From a virus, in the IMG/VR virus record IMGVR_UViG_3300046542_000363, positions 1-21,554 of that record: 21,554 bases of DNA; one strand, written 5' to 3'. Positions 14,177 to 21,198 of this stretch are shown here, one piece after another. Below the pieces are notes generated by a model. The model did not search any database. It worked only from the letters and a program-made list of their open reading frames with translations, and was not told the origin of the DNA. A program made the translations under genes and the position numbers. Each line of letters begins with the position of its first letter. Positions within the stretch are counted from its first letter, which is position 1.

Positions 14177-16663
14177 GTGCCGAACTTCGTCCTGGCACCC
14201 GGCGTCAAGGTCTACGTCTCGACCGAGAGGCACGGGATCATCGACGTCTCGGACGACCTGGTCGAGGGCTCGATGACGCGCCGCTCGGACGGTGTCAGTT
14301 CCTTTAACTTCAGCCTGCAGAACGCCCGCCGGAAGTACGACGGCGTGCTGACCCCGAACGACCGCGTCTCGGTGCAGATGAAGCGGCTGAAGTGGGTGCA
14401 GGTATTCACCGGCTACCTGAACAAGGTGCCGCTCGTCACGGCGTGGCCGCGCGTCGTCCACCTGACCGCGTCCTGCTCGCTCAAGCGGCTGCAGTACTGG
14501 TACTGGGACTCCCACACCGAAGCGTCGCAGTCCATGGTGCGCGACGCCCTGACGGACGCGAACAAGGACACCGGTGTCTCCGACGGCGGCATGACGAACG
14601 TCGCGCTCACCGTGCTGAAGAAGGTGGTGGGCTGGCCGGAGTCCAAGGCCCACATCGCCCGCATCCCGAACAACTGGTTCTCGGTCATCGAGGTCCTGGC
14701 CAAGCAGATCGACGCCCAGCTCACCGGCGCCGACGAGATCGCACGAGCCCTGCTGGATCAGCTCGGCACCGCGTCCGTCGGCGGCACGGGCGGCGCGGAC
14801 GCCAGCTCGCTGAACGGGACGTACGGCGGCTTCAACAACCCGGACCAGAAGGCCAACGCCGCGATCATCTACAACGTCGGCAAGGAGAAGGGCGGCTCCA
14901 GCCGTGACTGCATCATCGCCATCATGACGGCGATGCAGGAGTCCGGCCTGCGCAACCTCAAGGGCGGCGACCGGGACAGCGCGGGCCTCTTCCAGCAGCG
15001 CCCCTCCCAGGGCTGGGGCACCCACGAGCAGGTGACCGACCCCCGGTACGCGGCGGGGAAGTTCTACGACGCCCTCTTCAAGGTCACGAACCGCGACCAC
15101 ATGGAGCTGTGGAAGGTCTGCGACACGGTCCAGCGCTCCGGCGCGCCGCACGAGTACGCCAAGCACGAGAAGCCCGCCACGGCCATGGTCAAGGACCTGG
15201 AGAAGGGCGGGGGCAAGCTGGACTCCAAGACGAAGCCGCAGGGCACCATCTCCGGCGTCGACCTGGCCCAGCTCTCCGTGAACTTCTGCCAGAAGTACCC
15301 GAACATTCCGTACACCCAGCAGTACGGCGGCACCCAGATGGGCGTGCTGTCGCAGAACCCTCCGCCCGGCCTGGACTGCTCCAGCTTCGTGCAGGCCATG
15401 TACTTGAGGGCGCTCGGGTCTCTGTATGACCTGCCCCGTGTGGCGGCGGCGCAGTACGGCGCGTGCAAGAAGGTGACGGTGGCGAAGGCCCTGGCGACGC
15501 CTGGTGCGCTGGTCTTCAAGGGCTCCTCGCCGGGCGGCATCTACCACGTGGAGATGAGCCTGGGTGACGGCAAGAGCACGATCGGCGCGCACCGCGCGGG
15601 TGCCAAGCCGCATGACGTCGGCGTCAACCCGCCGTCGGCGGCGTCGTACTGGGACTTCGGCGGCTTCCTGCCGCGCGTCGCGTACACCACGGGCGCGGGC
15701 ACGGTCATCTTCGATGGGTCGGACGGCACCAGCGGGGGCGTCAACGACATGAGCGGCGACCCCGGGGTCGAGCTGGTCACCGGCGCCGACGCGCCCGGGT
15801 ACAACCCCAAGGACCCGTTCGACAAGATGTTTGCCGACAACGCGTGGCTGCCGATCTCGACGGCGCAGAACGACCCGAACTACGCGCTGGCGCAGGCCCT
15901 GGCCGGGCCGCGAGCGCTGCTGAACGATCAGCCGTTGCTGCCGTACCTGAAGAACCTGTTCAACTCGTCGATGCGGTCGTTTTGCTCCGCGCCGAACGGC
16001 GACCTGATCGCCTGGTACCCGGACTACTACGGGATGTGGGGCACGGCCGCCAAGATGGTCATCCAGCCCATCGAGGTGCAGGACTTCGAGGTGTCCTGGT
16101 CGGATGACTACATGGTCACCCACCAGTTCGTGGTGACGTCACCGGTCAGCGGGAACCTCTTCGACCCGGCCACGGGGACCGTGCAGCAGTCCATCTCCGA
16201 CAGCTACCTGTCCCAGTCGGCTCTCTTCACCACCGGCATCGTGACCATCGACTTCCCGGGTGTGTGGAAGGCGCTGTTCGGGATGGACAAGACAGACAAG
16301 CAGGCGAAGGAGTACGCGGACTGGATCAAGCAGCGGTTCGGTGCCCGGCCGGACTACCAGCAGCTGCCAGCCCTCATCGGTCCGAAGGCCGCACTGTTCT
16401 CGGCGATCTTCCTCTTCATGCGGCAGTTCGCCTTCCAGTACCAGGCCAACATCCCGCTGACGTTCATGCCGGAACTGTGGCCGGGGATGCTGCTGCAGTT
16501 CCCCGCCTTCAACTTCCAGGGCTACGTCACCACGGTCCAGCACGACTTCAAGTTCGGCGAGGGCGGCTACTTCAAGACGTCAGTGCAGCTCGCGGCCCCG
16601 GCCCGGCTCACTGGCGACAAGGACAAGCGGCTGCTCGGTCTGCCGATGGCGGGAGGCAACTGA
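14177..16663 (+). CDS. Tail hub protein with built-in lysozyme-like and NlpC/P60 domains, 828 aa
   Basis: GTG 14177 is chosen because SD GGAGG lies seven bases before it and PNFVLAPGVKVYVS is a natural start. Residues 1-190 look like a phage hub domain (VEGSMTRRSDGVSSFNFSLQ, PNDRVSVQMKRL). Residues about 219-345 match the actinobacterial lysozyme/transglycosylase-like fold: AIMTAMQESGLRNLKGGDRD with likely catalytic Glu255, then SAGLFQQRPSQGWG and VTDPRYAAGKFYDAL. Residues about 358-500 match NlpC/P60 peptidase: GLDCSSFVQAM with Cys401, GGIYHVEMSLGDGK with His457, and another His at 472. Residues about 545-828 return to a hub/tail pattern (LIAWYPDYYGMWG, IQPIEVQDFEVSW, FPAFNFQGYVTTVQHDFKFG). 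It would cut glycan and peptide bonds of peptidoglycan as the tube enters. The next ATG overlaps its stop. Confidence 0.85.
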   Translation: MPNFVLAPGVKVYVSTERHGIIDVSDDLVEGSMTRRSDGVSSFNFSLQNARRKYDGVLTPNDRVSVQMKRLKWVQVFTGYLNKVPLVTAWPRVVHLTASCSLKRLQYWYWDSHTEASQSMVRDALTDANKDTGVSDGGMTNVALTVLKKVVGWPESKAHIARIPNNWFSVIEVLAKQIDAQLTGADEIARALLDQLGTASVGGTGGADASSLNGTYGGFNNPDQKANAAIIYNVGKEKGGSSRDCIIAIMTAMQESGLRNLKGGDRDSAGLFQQRPSQGWGTHEQVTDPRYAAGKFYDALFKVTNRDHMELWKVCDTVQRSGAPHEYAKHEKPATAMVKDLEKGGGKLDSKTKPQGTISGVDLAQLSVNFCQKYPNIPYTQQYGGTQMGVLSQNPPPGLDCSSFVQAMYLRALGSLYDLPRVAAAQYGACKKVTVAKALATPGALVFKGSSPGGIYHVEMSLGDGKSTIGAHRAGAKPHDVGVNPPSAASYWDFGGFLPRVAYTTGAGTVIFDGSDGTSGGVNDMSGDPGVELVTGADAPGYNPKDPFDKMFADNAWLPISTAQNDPNYALAQALAGPRALLNDQPLLPYLKNLFNSSMRSFCSAPNGDLIAWYPDYYGMWGTAAKMVIQPIEVQDFEVSWSDDYMVTHQFVVTSPVSGNLFDPATGTVQQSISDSYLSQSALFTTGIVTIDFPGVWKALFGMDKTDKQAKEYADWIKQRFGARPDYQQLPALIGPKAALFSAIFLFMRQFAFQYQANIPLTFMPELWPGMLLQFPAFNFQGYVTTVQHDFKFGEGGYFKTSVQLAAPARLTGDKDKRLLGLPMAGGN

Positions 16664-16899
16664 TGATGGGTCCAGGGAACGCCGCCACCCACGGGATCGG
16701 CTGGACGGTCAAGCAGGTCAAGGTCAGCTCGATCCTCACGGACAAGAAGTTCGCCCTGTGTGTCGACACCGAGGGCCAGCAACTGGAGGTCACCACGGCC
16801 ATCCACCGCACCGGCATCACGCCGATGGTCGGCCAGACCTGGCTCGTCGACCGCACGTACGGCGTGTGGAGCTTCGCCGCCTGGGTCGACCTGACATGA
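16663..16899 (+). CDS. Small OB-fold-like baseplate protein, 78 aa
   Basis: ATG 16663 overlaps the hub stop (TGATG), with a second in-frame ATG at 16666. The sequence shows alternating strands (WTVKQVKVSSILTDKKFALC, QLEVTTAIHRT) and a closing GQTWLVDRTYGVWSFAAWVD, the rhythm of a small OB barrel such as the N-terminal domain of spike or hub-joining proteins. Being coupled to the hub-lysin gene suggests the products interact. No longer spike (gpV-like repeats) or PAAR tip is visible in the window. The fold reading is by eye and tentative. Confidence 0.55.
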   Translation: MMGPGNAATHGIGWTVKQVKVSSILTDKKFALCVDTEGQQLEVTTAIHRTGITPMVGQTWLVDRTYGVWSFAAWVDLT

Positions 16900-16929
16900 A
16901 AAAAGTGAGACCCAGTGGGTCTCACTTTT
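16900..16929. terminator. Bidirectional terminator, copy 1 of a tandem pair
   Basis: Perfect palindrome AAAAGTGAGACCC - AGT - GGGTCTCACTTTT: a run of A on one side and T on the other gives an intrinsic terminator in both directions. It begins one base after the stop of the 78-aa gene and faces the convergent minus-strand partition-like genes. Confidence 0.92.
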
Positions 16930-16940
16930 CCCGGTACCAG

Positions 16941-16965
16941 AGTGAGACCCAGTGGGTCTCACTTT
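16941..16965. terminator. Bidirectional terminator, copy 2 of a tandem pair
   Basis: AGTGAGACCC - AGT - GGGTCTCACT repeats the upstream palindrome exactly over about 25 bases (AGTGAGACCCAGTGGGTCTC plus ACTTT). It ends three bases before the stop codon of the minus-strand gene. The pair insulates the two opposing operons. Confidence 0.9.
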
Positions 16966-16968
16966 CGA

Positions 16969-17949
16969 CTATCCGACGATCTCAGCAGCAGCCTCGTACT
17001 TGCGCCGCATGTCTTCGACGTACCTCTTGGCCTCGTCGGGGTCTTCCTTGTTCGCCTCGCGGAGGGTCTCCAGGTCGAGGATGCGCCCGGTCCGTCGCGC
17101 CTTCGCCAGCTGGTCCACGGCCTTGGACGGGGCCGACGTGCTGGGCTCGGGCTCGATGACGTCAGTGGCCTCGCCGAGAAGGAGGAGCCTGCGGGCCGCT
17201 ACGGCGCCGCCGGAGTTGACCCGGCCCATCCTCTTCATCTCGGTGAACTGCTCACGGAGGTTCTTCTGGCGCTCCGGAGAGACGTCCGGCTCTCCATCGG
17301 GAGTGACAGGGATCTCGCCCTTCTCGTCCACGATGGTGGAGAACAGCTCACGGATGGTGCGCTCGTTGAGCGGCTCGTCTACCAGATCTCCGATGATCCG
17401 GTAGACCGGGACGGCTCGGCGGAGCCGGTAGACGTCCTGCTTGCCGAGGTCGAGCGGGGCGGCGAACTTCTCGATGGACTTGATGCCCGCGTCCTTCAGG
17501 CGGTCGCCCTGGGTGGCCCACCACAGGTACTCGCCCGCCGACGAGACGTAGTCCTTCTGCATCCTCCCGAGGCCGTTGGCGAGGCCCCGGTTGGCCCGTG
17601 CGATCCCGCGCCGGACGATGCCCACCTTCTCCAGGGGGTCTGCATCCTCGGGCGGCACGATGAACTGGAAGGGGTTGCCTTCCTCGGCTGCCGTGACGAC
17701 CTGATCGGCGGTCGGGGTAACGACGGTGCTGGAAGGCATGGCCGGGGTTTCGGCCTGGTGGGGCACGGCGGCAGTCGCAGCCTCCTCCAGCGCCTGCAGC
17801 TCGACCTCGGGTTCGTCCTGCTCGCCGCGACGGGCAGGGGCCACCTCGCTGGTCGTCGCGCCTGCGGTGGCCTGCTGGATGCGCCTCTCTCGCGCGGTCA
17901 GCTTCTTGGCGACCGTCTTCTTGGCGGCGGGGGCTTCAACGCGGGGCAT
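16969..17949 (-). CDS. ParA partner, probable DNA-binding ParB-like protein, 326 aa
   Basis: Its ATG overlaps the stop of parA by one base (TGATG on the minus strand), the layout of a parAB operon. Residues 1-95 are disordered and Lys/Ala/Glu-rich (AAKKTVAKKLTARERRIQQA). Residues 95-205 are helical and include FAAPLDLGKQDVYRLRRAVP followed by VYRIIGDLVDEPLNERTIRE, which reads like the helix-turn-helix and following helices of ParB proteins. The C-terminal third is charged and helical (ADEAKRY..., EDMRRKYEAAAEIVG). The ParB nucleotide-binding GERRxR box is not seen, so it is not a canonical ParB. I infer a centromere-binding role from operon position; a different regulator is possible. Confidence 0.6.
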   Translation of the reverse strand: MPRVEAPAAKKTVAKKLTARERRIQQATAGATTSEVAPARRGEQDEPEVELQALEEAATAAVPHQAETPAMPSSTVVTPTADQVVTAAEEGNPFQFIVPPEDADPLEKVGIVRRGIARANRGLANGLGRMQKDYVSSAGEYLWWATQGDRLKDAGIKSIEKFAAPLDLGKQDVYRLRRAVPVYRIIGDLVDEPLNERTIRELFSTIVDEKGEIPVTPDGEPDVSPERQKNLREQFTEMKRMGRVNSGGAVAARRLLLLGEATDVIEPEPSTSAPSKAVDQLAKARRTGRILDLETLREANKEDPDEAKRYVEDMRRKYEAAAEIVG

Positions 17950-18743
17950 CAGCTGATGACCTCCTTCATGGCGTGGCGGAACAAGAGGCCCATCTCTTCG
18001 AGATGGTTGCGCTTCGGGGTCTCGTCCCAGGAGCGCGGGTACTCGGGGGCATCGCTGATCTCGAACTCCACGTCCACGAAGGCGATGTCGATCTTCTCGC
18101 GGATGTCGTCGTCAATTTTCGTCGCCATGATGGCCTCGACGACCGGCCGGGCGTCGGCCGCTAGCGTGTTCCGGCCGGTGCACTTCACCATGCACACGAA
18201 GACCTTCAGGCGGGCGTCGTTGGCCTTGCCTCCCCGCGCGGCAGTCTTGGCCGTCGGCGCGATGCGGTTCCACTCGAAGCCGGACGGAGCGAACGGGAGG
18301 AGCACCATGCGCGCCGACTGGCACAGCTCCCAGTACTCCTCCTTACCAGCGCCGCCGGAGTCGACGAGGATGACGTCGTATGCCTCGCGGAAGCTGTCGA
18401 TGACGTCGTCGAGGTCGGGGGCGTCCTCGGCCTTGTTCTTGCAGTCGTAGGTGACCAGGTCGAACGGGACCTTCTCCGGCCCCCCAGGGCGGGCCTCCCG
18501 GACCTTGTACCAGTTGTCGATGCTCTGGCTGTTGTTGTCCGTGTCGATGACCAGAACCTTGAGGCCGAGGATCAAGGACAGGTAGAGGGCTACGAAGATG
18601 GTCATCGTGGTCTTGCCGGTGCCGCCCTTGAGCATGCCGACACCGATGACGAGACAGCCGTTGTCACTGATCCACGCTCGGATCTCTTCCTGCGAGGCGA
18701 GCAGCCGCTTCAGCTGCTGCCTGGGGAGCGTAGAAGTCTTCAC
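17949..18743 (-). CDS. parA: ParA-family partition ATPase, 264 aa
   Basis: ParA ATPases drive segregation of plasmids, chromosomes and phage-plasmids. The deviant Walker A KGGTGKTT spans residues 39-46 with the family's signature Lys39. VLVIDTDNNSQS (Asp67/Asp69) is the A' motif and VILVDSGGAGK (Asp128) the Walker B. About 28 residues precede the ATPase core (QQLKRLLASQEEIRAWISDN), too short for the HTH of type Ia ParA, so it is closer to type Ib or chromosomal forms, though MinD-like relatives share the motifs. GTG at 18743-18741 has SD GAAGGGA on its strand. It is transcribed divergently from the gp25-like gene and ends in an overlap with the partner gene. Confidence 0.88.
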   Translation of the reverse strand: MKTSTLPRQQLKRLLASQEEIRAWISDNGCLVIGVGMLKGGTGKTTMTIFVALYLSLILGLKVLVIDTDNNSQSIDNWYKVREARPGGPEKVPFDLVTYDCKNKAEDAPDLDDVIDSFREAYDVILVDSGGAGKEEYWELCQSARMVLLPFAPSGFEWNRIAPTAKTAARGGKANDARLKVFVCMVKCTGRNTLAADARPVVEAIMATKIDDDIREKIDIAFVDVEFEISDAPEYPRSWDETPKRNHLEEMGLLFRHAMKEVIS

Positions 18744-18859
18744 TCCGGTCCCTTCTTAGGCGGGTTGTCGCCCACATCTTGCCGTACCGGCGATGCCCGG
18801 GTGCGCAGGAGCCGTGTTTCGGCCCTGTCTTGGAGCGGAAAGGGTGAGGAGGTGGGCTC
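18744..18859. promoter_or_regulatory. Divergent intergenic region between parA and the gp25-like gene
   Basis: The 116 bases must hold the start signals for the minus-strand parA operon, and perhaps a promoter for the baseplate genes. I could not find a convincing -35/-10 pair on either strand and no clean repeated site that would mark a centromere. The SD of parA (minus) and AGGAGGTGG (plus) flank it. Confidence 0.4.
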
Positions 18860-19288
18860 ATGAAGACGCTGGCGCTCGTCGGCGGGGACCTGGCACTGGG
18901 TGACGGCGGCTACCGGACGCTCACCGGCGCCGCCCGCATCCGACAGGACCTGGCACTCGCACTCGCCGAGCCGTACGGCCACGACAGCTATCACCCGCAG
19001 TTCGGGTCGGTGCTGGCCGCGCACATCGGTGAGCCGCTGACGCCGGAGCTGGAGCTGCTCGTGCGCGCCGAGGTGGTGCGGGTGGTGCAGCAGTACGTGG
19101 ACGGCCAGCAGGCCCAGATCGCGGCCGACGCCCTGTCCGGCTCCCGGAGCCGGTTCAGCTTCCAGGACGTGGTGCAGTCGGTGCAGTCCATCAGCACGGA
19201 CATCCAGTACGACACGATCAAGGTGACGATCGCGCTGAAGACGCAGTCCGGCGGAACGGTCCGGGTGCTGCGGACGGTGAGCACCTGA
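18860..19288 (+). CDS. Baseplate wedge protein, gp25/gpW-like, 142 aa
   Basis: The gp25-like wedge protein joins baseplate wedges to the hub and starts sheath polymerisation. Size and pattern fit: GGDLALGDGGYRTLTGAARI at the start, RQDLALALAEPYGHDSYHPQFGS where the family has 'i...l.T..GeR...P.fG', then GEPLTPELELLVRAEVVRVV and a final strand pair (IQYDTIKVTIALKT, GGTVRVLRTVST). The SD AGGAGGTGG is seven bases before ATG 18860. The gene precedes the baseplate J-like gene, the standard order in P2- and T4-like tails. It is separated from the other baseplate genes by the reversed parA operon. Confidence 0.82.
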   Translation: MKTLALVGGDLALGDGGYRTLTGAARIRQDLALALAEPYGHDSYHPQFGSVLAAHIGEPLTPELELLVRAEVVRVVQQYVDGQQAQIAADALSGSRSRFSFQDVVQSVQSISTDIQYDTIKVTIALKTQSGGTVRVLRTVST

Positions 19289-19298
19289 CTTTTGCTGT

Positions 19299-19347
19299 GC
19301 GGCGCCTTCCTCTCGCCCTCAAGGGGTGACGAGAAGGAGGGCGCCGC
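19299..19347 (+). promoter_or_regulatory. Start-associated hairpin, copy 5
   Basis: GCGGCGCC (19299-19306) pairs with GGCGCCGC (19340-19347), continued by TTCCT/AGGAG with a one-base bulge and by CTCG/CGAG, with the shared core TCGCCCTCAAGGGGTGA at the tip. The right arm contains SD GAAGGAGG and ends at the base before ATG 19348. This is the longest and most complete member of the family, with about 17 pairs. Confidence 0.6.
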
Positions 19348-21198
19348 ATGGGTGTTTCCAGGGACGACATCGTCTCGCAGATGCGGGATGCACTGCTGGT
19401 CTCCGACCCGGAGCTGGACACGTCCATCGGCACCCCGGCGCGGAAGATCCTTGACGCGGTCTCCGCGTCGCTGGCGGACGCGTACGTGGAGAACCACCTG
19501 CTGTCGTACGCCTACGACATCGACAGCAAGACCGACGCCGACCTCGACAGCTTCTGCCAACTGTTCGGCATCGCGCGGATTGCGGCCCGGCGCTCGGTCG
19601 GAACGGTGACCTTCTCCCGGACTGGCGACCTGACCCCGACCGTCTTCATCCCGGTCGGCACGGAGATCGCGTCCTCGTCGAACTCCTCGATCGTGGTCAC
19701 CACGGTGGTCGGCGGCACGCTGATGCCGGGAGCCTCCTCGGTCACGGTGCCGGTCCAGGCCGTGACGGCCGGACCCGAGGGCAACCTGGGCGCCGGGATG
19801 GCTACCCAGATCACCTCCCCGATCCAGGGGGTCAACACCGTCACCAACACGGCCGCCCTGACCGCTGGCATGTCGCGGGAGACTGACTCGGAGCTGCGGA
19901 CCCGCTGGAAGTCGACGGTGTTCCGCTCGCTGGCCGGGACGGAGCAGATGTACCGGGGCGTGGCTCTGGACGACGGCGACTGCTACGCGGTGTCCGTCGT
20001 GGGCTCCTCGCGGACGCGGTCGGAGATCCTGCAGGTGCCCGTCAGCGGCAACACGGTCTGTCAGATCACGGACGCCCGCTACATCTACTCCTCGCCGGTG
20101 CAGGTGGCGAAGTCCGACGGCACGCCGCTGATCAAGGACTACGACTACACCTGGGTTCCGGCGAACCCGCCCCAGATCGCAGGGCTGTCGGCGAGCTTCC
20201 CGGCGGCCGGTGAGCTGCTCACGGTGTCGTACCAGTATCTGCCGGTGGTGAGCCGGAACGACCCGGCGAACAACATCACGAACCGGGTGGACCTCTTCGT
20301 CGGCGGTACCCGAGCGCAGTCGGCGCAGACGGCGTTGGTGTTCAAGCAGACCAAGGTGTTCCAGACCGTCTCGACGCTGGATCTGTACACCGGGGCGTGG
20401 CTGCGGTCGGATCAGACGCGGCCGGTGGCCAGCAACGTGTTTGTGCCGCTGCCGTTCGGGCCGATCGTGACTGTGCCGTCCACGCTGTCGGTCGCGGGGA
20501 CGACATACGGCCTGGCGTCCACGGCGCACCCGCTGGGCACGGTGGCCAACGGCGTGACGTACGCCTACACGGTCGTCCATGAGGACACGGTGGACGGCTG
20601 GACGCCGACCTCGCGGTTCGGCCTGGAGTGGCACCACACCTACCTGCCTGCCGACGGCTCGCCGGTCTCCGTGGGTGGCAACGGCGACTACACCTACAAC
20701 GAGGTGCCCTCCAGCGTGCAGGACGCGGTGAACCGGTGGAGGTTGACCGGGATCGACGCCAAGGTCCACCAGGCCAAGCAGCGCTGGCTGCGGTTCGCGC
20801 TGGGCGTGATGTACACGGTGTCGTCGACCGGGTCGGTTGACTCGGTCCAGGACGCCATCCGGTCCGCCTTGAGTGACTACCTGAACCGGATGGACTTCAA
20901 CTCCAACGTCCAGATCAGCGACGTCCTCGCGGTCATCCACCAGGTGCCCGGCGTGGACAACTGCCGCCTGCTCAACGGCGCGGACGTGACCGGCTACAGC
21001 TCGGCCAATCCGAACGCGTCGATCGTGGGTGTCCAGCAGATTGCCCCGAATTCGGCGCCGAACTCGGCCGCTTTGTCCTCTTGGGTCGATGCGCCGACCG
21101 GTCGGGCCAAGGACATCTACTTCCGCGACGACGAACTGCCCGTGCTCGGCGGCGTGGTCTTCAAGACCCTCGCCCGGAACTCCTTCGGGGTGCTGTGA
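19348..21198 (+). CDS. Baseplate J-like protein, 616 aa
   Basis: Baseplate J-like proteins (gpJ of P2, gp47 of Mu, part of gp6 in T4) form the outer ring of wedges. The N-terminal part is typical: GTPARKILDAVSASLADAYV, AYDIDSKTDADLDSFCQLFG, then ARRSVGTVTFSRTG, FIPVGTEIASSS, VPVQAVTAGPEGNLGAG and ETDSELRTRWKSTVF. After about residue 200 it carries an extra beta-rich region of some 250 residues (LLTVSYQYLPVVSRN, GVTYAYTVVHEDTVDGWTP), possibly an attachment or carbohydrate-facing insert. The C-terminal helix-turn segment resumes (DAIRSALSDYLNRMDFNSNV QISDVL...). ATG 19348 sits at the foot of hairpin copy 5 with SD AAGGAGG. Its TGA overlaps the next ATG. Confidence 0.9.
   Translation: MGVSRDDIVSQMRDALLVSDPELDTSIGTPARKILDAVSASLADAYVENHLLSYAYDIDSKTDADLDSFCQLFGIARIAARRSVGTVTFSRTGDLTPTVFIPVGTEIASSSNSSIVVTTVVGGTLMPGASSVTVPVQAVTAGPEGNLGAGMATQITSPIQGVNTVTNTAALTAGMSRETDSELRTRWKSTVFRSLAGTEQMYRGVALDDGDCYAVSVVGSSRTRSEILQVPVSGNTVCQITDARYIYSSPVQVAKSDGTPLIKDYDYTWVPANPPQIAGLSASFPAAGELLTVSYQYLPVVSRNDPANNITNRVDLFVGGTRAQSAQTALVFKQTKVFQTVSTLDLYTGAWLRSDQTRPVASNVFVPLPFGPIVTVPSTLSVAGTTYGLASTAHPLGTVANGVTYAYTVVHEDTVDGWTPTSRFGLEWHHTYLPADGSPVSVGGNGDYTYNEVPSSVQDAVNRWRLTGIDAKVHQAKQRWLRFALGVMYTVSSTGSVDSVQDAIRSALSDYLNRMDFNSNVQISDVLAVIHQVPGVDNCRLLNGADVTGYSSANPNASIVGVQQIAPNSAPNSAALSSWVDAPTGRAKDIYFRDDELPVLGGVVFKTLARNSFGVL

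Noticed and set aside
13997-16123. 708-codon open frame on the minus strand
   Set aside because: It is a shadow of the hub-lysin gene: rich in Arg, Val, Gly and His as expected for antisense of G/C-ending codons, with no domain. The coding-strand protein has clear catalytic motifs.
16915-18450. 511-codon plus-strand frame across the parA operon
   Set aside because: It starts inside the terminator repeats and is antisense to ParA, whose Walker motifs fix the true strand.
18991-20940. 649-codon open frame on the minus strand
   Set aside because: Antisense of gp25-like and baseplate J-like genes; composition is typical of a high-GC shadow frame.
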